From assembly GCA_030044775.1 (NCBI GenBank), contig JASICF010000497.1:1-6321 (forward strand): a stretch of DNA of 6,321 bases, in the 5' to 3' direction. Under the pieces are notes generated by a model. The model was not told the origin of the DNA, made no database searches, and saw nothing but the letters and a program-made list of their open reading frames with translations. The DNA comes from Candidatus Sulfotelmatobacter sp. (lineage in GTDB: Bacteria > Acidobacteriota > Terriglobia > Terriglobales > Acidobacteriaceae). Positions 1 through 6,321 of the stretch are shown one piece after another. The first letter of the stretch is position 1. Every line of letters starts with the position of its first letter. Made by a program: the position numbers and the translations under genes.

Positions 1-511
1 GGGAGACGTCAATCGCGATCTGAATTGTGTCGGTTGCGGTCGGAGGCGACCCAACCGCCACAGTCGCGCTGATGGCGCGAAACGTTTGCCCATCGGATCC
101 GTTCATCCGAACCGCGCGTTCCGATAAAGCACTCGCTGGGAACTTAAATTTAGACAAGTCCAACTGCCCGGCCATGCCAGGAGTCATCAGCAGAACCTGA
201 TTTCGCGCGTCCAGCAGGCGAACATAAAAGTGCTCGTACTTTCGGGCAGCCGATTCCAGCTCAATTTCCTCATGCAGCCCGTCCCAATCGTCGGGACGCT
301 CGCGCAGCATGGTTCGGATCACATTCACCTTGTCGGCAAGAAACAGGTCCGTACTTTTCTCCAATTCCGAGCTAAGCACGAAATAGAGACTTGCAGTCGC
401 GGCGAATACCAGGAATAAGCCGGCTAGTGCATATCCGGCCGTCAAGCGGAACGCAAGAGAGTGCCCGCACCGTGAAAAGGACGCAAGGCTAGTTCTCCAA
501 TTCAAGGACAT
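1..511 (-). CDS. Sensor histidine kinase, CusS/CzcS heavy-metal type, N-terminal part (runs off left edge)
   Basis: Reading from the ATG at 511-509, the frame stays open to base 1 and gives 170 residues with no stop; the rest of the gene lies outside the window. Residues 1-23 are a basic cytoplasmic tail, residues about 24-46 (LTAGYALAGLFLVFAATA onward) form one transmembrane helix, and the remainder is extracytoplasmic sensor domain. The segments HFYVRLLDARNQVLLMTPGM (94-113) and TIQIAIDVS (162-170) resemble the sensor region of CusS/CzcS/CopS kinases. The HAMP, His-kinase and ATPase domains are not visible, so the kinase call rests on this resemblance and on the adjacent cognate-type regulator. 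The start overlaps the regulator gene by 23 bases and has no good Shine-Dalgarno, which suggests translational coupling. Possible metal ligands in the sensor are His80, His94, Met109, Met113 and Met136, but none is proven. The kinase would autophosphorylate and pass phosphate to the upstream-encoded regulator. Confidence 0.85.
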   Translation of the reverse strand, partial: MSLNWRTSLASFSRCGHSLAFRLTAGYALAGLFLVFAATASLYFVLSSELEKSTDLFLADKVNVIRTMLRERPDDWDGLHEEIELESAARKYEHFYVRLLDARNQVLLMTPGMAGQLDLSKFKFPASALSERAVRMNGSDGQTFRAISATVAVGSPPTATDTIQIAIDVS

Positions 512-1163
512 AGCCCGCGCCGCGCACCGTACGGATGAGTTTGAGGGGAAAGGGATCGTCGACTTTGCTACGCAACCGGCGCACGTTCACGTCGACCACA
601 TTTGTGTCGCTGTCGAAATTCATGTCCCACACCGACTCCGCGATCAGCGTGCGCGACAGCACCTCGCCGGCGCGCCGCGCGAGGAGTGACAAGAGAAGAA
701 ATTCTTTGGTCGTGAGATCCAGTCGCTGGCCGGCGCGCATAGCCCGATGCCGCAAAACGTCGATTTCCAGATCGGCCATACGGAGAGTTTCTTGCGGACG
801 CGGAGCGGCCCGTCGCAAGAGTGAGCGGATGCGAGCCAGCAATTCGGAAAAAGCGAACGGTTTTACCATGTAATCGTCCGCTCCGAGGTCGAATCCCCGC
901 ACCCGCTCGTGCACGGCGTCACGCGCGGTCAGAATAAGCACAAGCGCCTGACGATTCTTTTCGCGCAATCGCGACAGAACTTGCCACCCATCCAGAGCGG
1001 GCAGCATGAGATCGAGCACGATCAGATCGAACTCGAGCCCGAGGGCAAGATTCAATCCCTCTGCGCCATCTTCGGCAACATCAACGACAAAGCCGGCTTC
1101 GCCAAGCCCTTTTTTCAGGAACCTCGCCGTCTTAGTTTCGTCTTCGATAACCAAAATCTTCAT
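489..1163 (-). CDS. Response regulator, OmpR/PhoB family, CusR/CzcR heavy-metal subgroup
   Basis: This is a complete 224-residue DNA-binding response regulator, the usual length for the family. The receiver domain (about 1-118) has the acidic pair Glu7-Asp8, phosphoacceptor Asp51 in LIVLDLMLPALDGW, switch Thr79 in ILTARD and Lys101 in MVKPFAF. The winged-helix domain (about 126-222) carries WDMNFDSDTNVVDVNVRRLR, a signature of the CusR/CzcR/CopR/SilR group, and ends GAGYVLELEN. The ATG at 1163 was chosen over an in-frame ATG at 1319 because MKILVIEDE is the canonical N-terminus, it has GGAG five bases upstream, and the longer version would run into the receptor gene. It starts 17 bases after the receptor stop and overlaps the kinase start, so it is very likely co-transcribed and paired with that kinase. 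Subgroup members usually control metal efflux genes; the actual signal and targets here are unknown. Confidence 0.95.
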   Translation of the reverse strand: MKILVIEDETKTARFLKKGLGEAGFVVDVAEDGAEGLNLALGLEFDLIVLDLMLPALDGWQVLSRLREKNRQALVLILTARDAVHERVRGFDLGADDYMVKPFAFSELLARIRSLLRRAAPRPQETLRMADLEIDVLRHRAMRAGQRLDLTTKEFLLLSLLARRAGEVLSRTLIAESVWDMNFDSDTNVVDVNVRRLRSKVDDPFPLKLIRTVRGAGYVLELEN

Positions 1164-1168
1164 CTCTG

Positions 1169-1173
1169 CTCCG
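1169..1173 (-). promoter_or_regulatory. Ribosome binding site of the response regulator
   Basis: The minus strand reads CGGAG, then five bases (CAGAG), then ATG at 1163. This is a good Shine-Dalgarno match. It sits in the 17-base gap after the receptor stop and decides the start in favour of MKILVIEDE. Confidence 0.7.
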
Positions 1174-1180
1174 TCGTGCC

Positions 1181-4100
1181 CTAGAAGGTGAATCTGGCGG
1201 AAAACTGGAGGACACGCGGCAAACCATCCGGACTGACTTCCTGGAACGTACCGAAATTTCCCGGGCCGGAGTTGGGCACCAGATAGCAGGTCTGATTCAG
1301 CGATATGCCATTTCCGCAATTGGTGCCAATTGGGTTGTATTGCAATTGGTTGATGCCGTCTCCGTTCTGCACGTACCAGTTGGCATGATTGAAGAGATTA
1401 AAGGCCTGGGCCAGCAGTTCCAGCTCCGTGCTTTCCGTAAGGCGGAACCGGCGCGCCACTCCAACGTCGATTCTCTCGAGCCAGGGACCGTAGAAAGAGT
1501 TCACTCCTATTCCCGGTGTAGGGCCCGCTCCATTGATGCCCCCAGCGGTAGCCGCTGTGTCCTCGTTAAACGCGGTGTCGTTCAGATTGTCGTCCGCACC
1601 GTTGCAGTTGCTGAACGACAACGTCGAACTCGTGCAGGCCGGACTCAACAAACCGGCGTAAGGGCGCCCGGAGGAAAATTCCATGATGCTACTCAGCATC
1701 CAACCGGAAGCAATGGCGCGTCCCGTACCGGAGCTGAGGTACCGTTCCAGGCGCGGCTGGTAAACCGCAGCCAAGGTGAGATGGTGCCGCTCGTCGAGCA
1801 GCGAAGGAGCGTGCGTGTTGCCGAAATTGAATTGGTTGCTGAAGTCCATCCCGTCGAGCATCATGCTCTTCGCGAACGTGTAGGCAACCTGCAACGATAA
1901 GCCGCTGGTCATGCGCCGCTGCAATTGGGCGAACAGAGAGTTGTAATAGTTTTGTGCGGGGCTGATCAGCTCCTGGATTTGACCCAGATGCGAATTAATG
2001 TAGCCGTCAGCCAGCAGCCCGTTATCCATGGTTGGTAGCCTGTAGGCTGGCCCAGTGCAAGGCGCGGTTGTCGCCGTCGGCGGACACACGACATATGTCG
2101 TTGTCCCGGTCAGCGGAAATAGATTCAGGTCGTAGGCGCTGCCGGAAATAATGTGATCGCCATGATTGAACATGGTGCCGATGCTGAAGGTTGTGTTCTC
2201 GGCAATCTCCCGCTCAATCTGCAGGCTGGCCTGCAAAATATATGGAGCCCGAAAGTGCGGCGACACCAGAGAAATATCCGGCGACGCGGCAAACAGCGGA
2301 GAGCTCTGCGGGAGAATTGTGGGAAAGGCCGGTGTCTGCGCATTCGGCGCGCCCGACGTATAGCTGGCGCTGACCTCCGACTGTTGCGACGGCACTCCGT
2401 TCGAGATCACAGCATTGCGGTAGTTCAGGCCGTTCATGTTGGTGTAGAAATCGCCGAAGCCGCCGCGCACCACCGTTTTCGGCACCGGCTGCCACGAAAA
2501 TCCCACTCGGGGAGCGAAACGCAAGAACTGATTTGGATACTGCCCGGTCAACGGAAATGCGGGATTTACCTCCGGCTGCGGATAAACCTGGAAGTCTTCG
2601 CGCAAGCCCAATTCAAGCGTTAACTGCGGCAGAGCGCGAAACGTATCCTGCGCATAAAATCCGTAGTAAGGCACGGCGAAGGAAAACGTCGGGTTACCAG
2701 CCGCCTGGCTGAAATTTATGTACTCGCCCAAGGCAAAAGCTTCGAGGTTGGGAAACTCATACAAACCCAACGGTGATCCGAAATCGAGCGCCTCGTTCGG
2801 GTCCGCGCCTCCATCGTCCGTATCGGCGTCCCAGGAGCGGTTCCAATCGAAACCGAACTGCAAGGTGTGTTTGCCGATTACGTAGTCGATGCGGTCGGAG
2901 AGAGAATATTGCCGTTCGAAAACCCTGCCGATCGAGAACGCATTATTGCCCAGAATAAAGGCGCTCGGACTGTCGAGAACGATTGTCGGCGTGTTTGGCG
3001 CGAGGCCGGTTGGCGTGGCGATTTCGTTGTCTTGCGACGTACTGGCGTGAAATTCGTTCAGCAGCTTCGAAGAAAACGTGTGCGTCCATCCGACGGTCGC
3101 TTCAAAAGTCCGCACGTAAGCATTCGCCAGCGATTGCAAGCCATAATTTCCCACGGTCGGGTCGATAATGACGCCGCCCGGTGAATTGAACCGGTTCAGG
3201 TTCAGGGCCAAGAACAAATCGTCGCGTGCGCCGGCCCGGTAGTCGAGTCGCGGAGTAGCTACCAGGTCGTTTCCTTTTCTCGGTTTCGTGCCGAGGTTGG
3301 AGTTCAACGCGTTCACCACGTTCGACACCTGTTGCAGATACACCGGATTACCGGGATCTGGCGTCGTGTCGGTTCCCGGCATCGGCAAGGGTCCGTTTGG
3401 CGCCGGCAAAGTTGTTCCGGCCGGTATGCCGAAATTCGTCGCTAGAAATGAAGCCAGATTCGATGAGTTTGTTGCCAGCGCGGAATTGATCACGGGCAGC
3501 GGAAAGTTACGCAACTGCTGCTCATAATCAACAAAAAACCATAAGCGGTTTCGCACGATCGGACCGCCAATCCCCGCGCCGAATTGTTGTAGTGAATCCG
3601 GCGGCTTAGGATTGCCCACCGACTCATCGAGCGCGTCGTTCGCGCCCGTGACAGAGTTCCGGTTGTAATAGAACGCGCTTCCGTGGAACTGATTGCTCCC
3701 TGACCTCGTCACCGCGTTCACAAAGCCTGCCGCGCCGCCGTAAAGCGCTGAGTAGGGACTGACGGCAACCTGAAATTCCTCAATCGAATCTTCGCCGTAA
3801 AGGTAGGGAATGCGGTTGCGGCCCACAATGTCGGCAAAATAATTGTTGGTTGCGTTGCTGCCGTCCACGGTGAATGAGGTCGAGCCATTCCCATTGGCGT
3901 AACCCGAATCCTCGCCGCCTTGTTGGCCCGCCACACTAACCAAGCCGGTATCGCCGTCATAGCTCGTGTTCGGCGTCAGCAACATGAAGTTCGTGTATTT
4001 CCGGCCGTTGAGTGGCAAGTCTTGGGTAAACGATTGTTCGAGTACGGTGCTGGCCGAAGATTCCTCGGGCCGCAGCAGAGGCATGGTTGCCGTTACTTTT

Positions 4101-4513
4101 ACGGTATCGGCGCCGGACCCGACTTGCAGCTTTATATCCTGCGACGTCGTGTTGCCCACCTGGACGCGAGTCAGAATCTGAACATCGCGAAACCCGCTAA
4201 CACTTGCGGCGACGGAATAAGTGCCCGGCACAAGCGATGGAAACTGATAGAGGCCGGCGCGGTTTGTTGTGGCAACCTGCTCCACTCCGGTAGCAAGGTT
4301 CCGTGCCACAACCGGCGCTGCCTGAACCAGGGCTCCGGCTGGATCAAAAATCCTCCCGCTGAGCGATCCGGTCAAAACTACGTTTTGAGCGGATGACAGC
4401 AGAGCGGCAACCGTTAACAAAAGCCCCAACACAAATGCAAAACGCGCCGTCTTCGTCTTGACGACTGAAGAAGCAAAAACTCCAATGACTAACTGCCAAA
4501 GCTTGGAGAGCAT
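1181..4513 (-). CDS. TonB-dependent receptor, Oar-like, with N-terminal carboxypeptidase-regulatory-like domain
   Basis: This is an outer-membrane beta-barrel protein of about 1110 residues, a normal length for Oar-like receptors. A hydrophobic signal segment (about 25-39) ends LLSSAQ, with probable cleavage near residue 42. Residues about 48-130 form a carboxypeptidase-regulatory-like Ig fold (GSLSGRIFDPAGALV, then GLYQFPSLVPGTYSVAAS). A TonB-box-like TVKVTAT follows, then a plug domain with DLPLNGRKYTNFMLLTP, and a long barrel containing YGFYAQDTFRALPQLTLELG and ending in the C-terminal aromatic ARFTF typical of barrels. The frame extends to an ATG at 4624, but that start has no ribosome site; the ATG at 4513 has AAGG eight bases upstream and gives a shorter leader. 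Even so, a second hydrophobic run (LWQLVIGVFASSVV, 5-18) precedes the signal segment. The gene leads the regulator-kinase pair by 17 bases. Family members take up or export varied large substrates; the substrate here cannot be inferred. Confidence 0.93.
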   Translation of the reverse strand: MLSKLWQLVIGVFASSVVKTKTARFAFVLGLLLTVAALLSSAQNVVLTGSLSGRIFDPAGALVQAAPVVARNLATGVEQVATTNRAGLYQFPSLVPGTYSVAASVSGFRDVQILTRVQVGNTTSQDIKLQVGSGADTVKVTATMPLLRPEESSASTVLEQSFTQDLPLNGRKYTNFMLLTPNTSYDGDTGLVSVAGQQGGEDSGYANGNGSTSFTVDGSNATNNYFADIVGRNRIPYLYGEDSIEEFQVAVSPYSALYGGAAGFVNAVTRSGSNQFHGSAFYYNRNSVTGANDALDESVGNPKPPDSLQQFGAGIGGPIVRNRLWFFVDYEQQLRNFPLPVINSALATNSSNLASFLATNFGIPAGTTLPAPNGPLPMPGTDTTPDPGNPVYLQQVSNVVNALNSNLGTKPRKGNDLVATPRLDYRAGARDDLFLALNLNRFNSPGGVIIDPTVGNYGLQSLANAYVRTFEATVGWTHTFSSKLLNEFHASTSQDNEIATPTGLAPNTPTIVLDSPSAFILGNNAFSIGRVFERQYSLSDRIDYVIGKHTLQFGFDWNRSWDADTDDGGADPNEALDFGSPLGLYEFPNLEAFALGEYINFSQAAGNPTFSFAVPYYGFYAQDTFRALPQLTLELGLREDFQVYPQPEVNPAFPLTGQYPNQFLRFAPRVGFSWQPVPKTVVRGGFGDFYTNMNGLNYRNAVISNGVPSQQSEVSASYTSGAPNAQTPAFPTILPQSSPLFAASPDISLVSPHFRAPYILQASLQIEREIAENTTFSIGTMFNHGDHIISGSAYDLNLFPLTGTTTYVVCPPTATTAPCTGPAYRLPTMDNGLLADGYINSHLGQIQELISPAQNYYNSLFAQLQRRMTSGLSLQVAYTFAKSMMLDGMDFSNQFNFGNTHAPSLLDERHHLTLAAVYQPRLERYLSSGTGRAIASGWMLSSIMEFSSGRPYAGLLSPACTSSTLSFSNCNGADDNLNDTAFNEDTAATAGGINGAGPTPGIGVNSFYGPWLERIDVGVARRFRLTESTELELLAQAFNLFNHANWYVQNGDGINQLQYNPIGTNCGNGISLNQTCYLVPNSGPGNFGTFQEVSPDGLPRVLQFSARFTF

Positions 4514-5034
4514 AGACTCGGCCTTATCTTTGCAAACCGCATCGGAATCTGCCCGCCACCTCGAAGTCGAATCACAATAGACGCGCCATGTGAATCTGAG
4601 ATCACGGAACTGTAAATGCTTCATTAAAACATGGGACGATCAAAACGCTCGATTGATTTCAACAGGCACAGAAATAGAGAACGCCCATGAGGCGACATTC
4701 ACTTACTTCAGATTTGGTGCCTGGTGCACTTGGCGTGGCTGGTATCGCGATTTGCAGCACTTGCTTTGTGCTGCAACGCGAATGAACTGCCGAGGTTTCA
4801 CATCATGAATCCTGCCCAGTCGGAAGAGAGCTTGATCGGCGCATCCCACGCCGGAAAACTGTCGGCTGACACGACCTCAACGGGCGGATTTCAGTTTTTG
4901 CTCTGAGTCCATCGGCCGATCCGCGGATTCTCTGACGGTTCGGCCGTAAGTCAGATTGCTATCCACAAGGGTCAAGTACGACTTTTCGCAAACCGGGCAG
5001 ACTGCGTTGATGCGCTGCCTGCCGCTTCCTGCAT
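4514..5034. other. 521-base intergenic region upstream of the receptor-regulator-kinase unit
   Basis: I find no convincing gene on either strand. The short plus-strand frames at 4590-4808 and 4724-4906 have no family resemblance and no clear ribosome site. The region should hold the end of the S74 transcript and the promoter and leader of the receptor operon. I could not find a well-spaced -35/-10 pair or a hairpin followed by a T-run on the minus strand. Visible structures are the strong stem-loop at 4745-4781, a smaller one at 4837-4853 (CGGCG, seven-base loop, CGCCG) and the perfect 10-base palindrome ATCGGCCGAT at 4911-4920. Confidence 0.6.
4745..4781. other. Strong intergenic stem-loop (inverted repeat)
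   Basis: On the plus strand, TTGCAGCAC (4752-4760) and GTGCTGCAA (4768-4776) are perfect nine-base inverted arms around the seven-base loop TTGCTTT. Outside them TCGCG (4745-4749) pairs with CGCGA (4777-4781), leaving a two-base AT bulge on one side. The 14 pairs make this the strongest hairpin I noticed between the genes. No U-tract follows on either strand, so it is not a classical intrinsic terminator. It lies about 230 bases upstream of the receptor start and could act in a leader RNA, as an operator, or in 3'-end processing. The role is unknown. Confidence 0.75.
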
Positions 5035-6321
5035 TTACTGCTGTAACATCGGCGCCTGGGTCTTCACCCTTCGAACGTCGGTACCGGTACCCCTGGCGCC
5101 ACTCAACGACGCTTGAATGGCCCTAACCCGCGACATCACTTGGTTGATCTCATTTTGCGCGATGCGACCCTGAGCCTGCTGCACATCGATCCGATTTTCC
5201 TGCGCCTTAATCTTCGCTTCCTGCGCGCGAATCTGTTGCCGTTGCTTCTCAATCAGATTCTGCTGCTCCTTGATCGCATTCAGCATCGACCAGATGATGG
5301 GATCGTTATTCACCAGCAGGTAGCCCTTGCTGTTTTGCGTAACCGCTTCGGGAATCACTTTCTGCACTTCCTGAGCGACCAGGCCGATATGTTCATTCGC
5401 GTCCTGGATGCCCATCCCATTATCTTGCTTGTAGTGGTAACGCACCGGGTGGAGCTTCAGAATCCGGCTGAGCCCTGAATCGAAATTCCCGTCGAGATTC
5501 TTGAGGCGGCCATCAGAGTACGTGCCCCAAGAGCCGCCGCCGGGCTTGTCGGCGGAGCCGTTCACGCTAAGGTTGCTGTCGGGCGTGGCGGTGCCGATGC
5601 CGACCTTGACGGTGACGGTCTGCCCATTCACGCCGTTAATGCTTCCCAGGATTAGTGCGTTACTCTCGCCGACTTCAGCGTTGGCCCCGATAGCGCTTGC
5701 ATTGCTGAGCGAGCCAGTGCTTAGGGTCGTCCCGGTCCCGAGGAAAGTGTTGTTGTTGCCGGTAATCCAGGATCCATCTACAGCACCTCCAGCATTGTTG
5801 CCGATACCCGTATTGGCTCCTCCGGACGTGACATATTGAAGAGCCGAGTATCCGTCGGCGACATTGCAGCATGCGTTGCTCCACACAAGCGTGAAGTCCC
5901 CGGTGGCAGTGTTGTAGCTGCCTGTGCTGTTTGCGTAGAGCGCGAAGTAGCCGGTGGCCGTGTTATCGCTGCCCGTGGTGTTGTCTCCGAGCGCGGCGGA
6001 GCCGCTGGCGGTGCTGCTGCTGCCTGTGGTGTTAGATTCAAGCGCACCGGAACCGCTGGCAGTATTGTCGGATCCCGTGGTGTTGTAGTAAAGCGCCCCG
6101 TACCCGGCGGCAGTGTCATCGCTGCCCGTGGTGTTGGAAAGAAGCGCCTCGGCACCGATGGCAGTGTTCAGGCTGCCCGTGCCGGCGTTGTAGTTGCCCG
6201 TGTTGTTGTAGAGCGCGTCATAGCCAAACGCGCTGTTGTAACCCCCCTCCGTGTTGGAATGCAGCGCCCCGGTCCCGTAGGCGGTGTTTTGGGCTGAGAC
6301 CGGAACCCACGCCAACAAGAT
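5035..6321 (-). CDS. Secreted S74 / endosialidase-chaperone (tail-fiber domain) protein with 17-residue repeats, 5' partial
   Basis: There are 428 visible residues; the true start lies beyond the right edge. The first residues, ILLAWVPVSAQ, look like the tail of a Sec signal peptide cut after VSA, so the TTG at 6318 is probably not the start. Visible residues 12-136 are seven head-like repeats of the form NTAxGxxALxxNTTGSx, followed by degenerate versions to about 226. VGIGTATPDSNLSVNG (about 235-254) leads into the S74 chaperone domain (about 268-350): SDGRLK, HPVRYHYK, HIGLVAQEVQKVIPEAV and a terminal AIKEQQ. Ser269-Asp270 followed by Lys274 matches the Ser-Asp self-cleavage site and Ser/Lys pair known for this family. 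Residues about 350-400 are Gln/Glu/Lys-rich heptad-like coiled coil (QRQQIRAQEAKIKAQENRI). Known relatives trimerise using this domain and then release it. No phage genes are nearby, so a cellular surface or secreted fibre is more likely than a phage tail fibre. Confidence 0.88.
   Translation of the reverse strand: MLLAWVPVSAQNTAYGTGALHSNTEGGYNSAFGYDALYNNTGNYNAGTGSLNTAIGAEALLSNTTGSDDTAAGYGALYYNTTGSDNTASGSGALESNTTGSSSTASGSAALGDNTTGSDNTATGYFALYANSTGSYNTATGDFTLVWSNACCNVADGYSALQYVTSGGANTGIGNNAGGAVDGSWITGNNNTFLGTGTTLSTGSLSNASAIGANAEVGESNALILGSINGVNGQTVTVKVGIGTATPDSNLSVNGSADKPGGGSWGTYSDGRLKNLDGNFDSGLSRILKLHPVRYHYKQDNGMGIQDANEHIGLVAQEVQKVIPEAVTQNSKGYLLVNNDPIIWSMLNAIKEQQNLIEKQRQQIRAQEAKIKAQENRIDVQQAQGRIAQNEINQVMSRVRAIQASLSGARGTGTDVRRVKTQAPMLQQ
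5914..6288 (-). repeat. Tandem 51-base coding repeats (17-residue NTAxGxxAL units)
   Basis: Seven consecutive units sit inside the S74 protein gene. Six are exactly 51 bases (17 residues); the second (6237-6169) carries a six-residue insertion. The consensus is NTAxGxxALxxNTTGSx. Units 3-7 (6168-5914) are the most alike, and the plus-strand string CTGCCCGTGGTGTT recurs almost unchanged between them. The pattern fits a trimeric head or stalk made of repeated short beta turns, and the DNA similarity suggests unit copy number could vary by slippage or recombination. The array grades into weaker repeats downstream (about 5913-5644). Confidence 0.85.

Noticed and set aside
1164..1319. N-terminal extension of the response regulator to the ATG at 1319
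   Set aside because: The extension lies almost wholly inside the receptor's 3' coding region and lacks family resemblance; MKILVIEDE at 1163 has a proper ribosome site.
4625..4700. Possible promoter with TTGAAA and a TTTAAT-like element on the minus strand
   Set aside because: Spacing does not fit a 16-18 base separation and the second element is poor.
4745..4781. Intrinsic terminator for the S74 gene
   Set aside because: The hairpin is strong but lacks a following U-tract on either strand and lies over 250 bases past the stop codon.
4590..4906. Plus-strand ORFs of 60-72 residues in the intergenic region
   Set aside because: No domain-like pattern, no clear ribosome binding site, one overlaps the receptor's upstream extension, and composition looks like random translation.
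4877..4999. Minus-strand frame reading CPVCEKSYLTLVDSNLTYGR and on to a stop at 4877, with a zinc-ribbon-like CPVC
   Set aside because: The open frame goes back into the S74 gene to an in-frame stop without any ATG, GTG or TTG ahead of CPVC, and only one CxxC is present. It could be a relic but is not supportable as a gene.
4971..5034. Twenty-codon minus-strand reading frame beginning with the ATG in TAAATG right after the S74 stop
   Set aside because: Very short, no recognisable content and no independent ribosome site.
5914..6288. Regular short repeats that could suggest a CRISPR array
   Set aside because: Units are contiguous, in-frame and coding, with no unique spacers; the 51-base period corresponds to a 17-residue protein repeat.
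5836..6297. Plus-strand 153-residue ORF opposite the repeats
   Set aside because: Its Val/Gly/Ala/Arg-rich repetitive content is the antisense shadow of the NTAxGxxAL repeats.

Overview
The window looks like chromosomal DNA from an Acidobacteriota-type bacterium (class Terriglobia is my best guess). This is inferred from gene content, not from any search. The main clue is a very long Oar-like TonB-dependent receptor with an N-terminal carboxypeptidase-regulatory-like domain, a family greatly expanded in that phylum. The second clue is a secreted endosialidase-chaperone (S74) protein whose junction reads SVNGSADKPGGGSW followed by SDGRLK. All recognised genes lie on the minus strand, so transcription runs from high to low coordinates.

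Layout in transcription order: (1) 6321-5035, a secreted, repeat-bearing S74/tail-fiber-domain protein whose start lies beyond the right edge. (2) 5034-4514, a 521-base non-coding gap with a strong stem-loop (4745-4781). It probably holds the promoter and leader of the next unit, but I cannot point to a convincing promoter. (3) 4513-1181, an Oar-like TonB-dependent outer-membrane receptor of about 1110 residues. (4) 1163-489, a CusR/CzcR-type OmpR-family response regulator, only 17 bases after the receptor stop. (5) 511-1, the N-terminal 170 residues of a CusS/CzcS-type sensor histidine kinase. Its start overlaps the end of the regulator gene by 23 bases and the gene runs off the left edge.

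Receptor, regulator and kinase are packed tightly enough to be one operon. The likely working unit is an outer-membrane beta-barrel co-expressed with a two-component system of the heavy-metal sensing family. Whether the barrel handles the signal or is an output of the regulator cannot be told from sequence. The S74 protein is separated by the gap and is probably an independent surface or secreted product. I see no RNA genes, insertion sequences, CRISPR arrays or phage genes.
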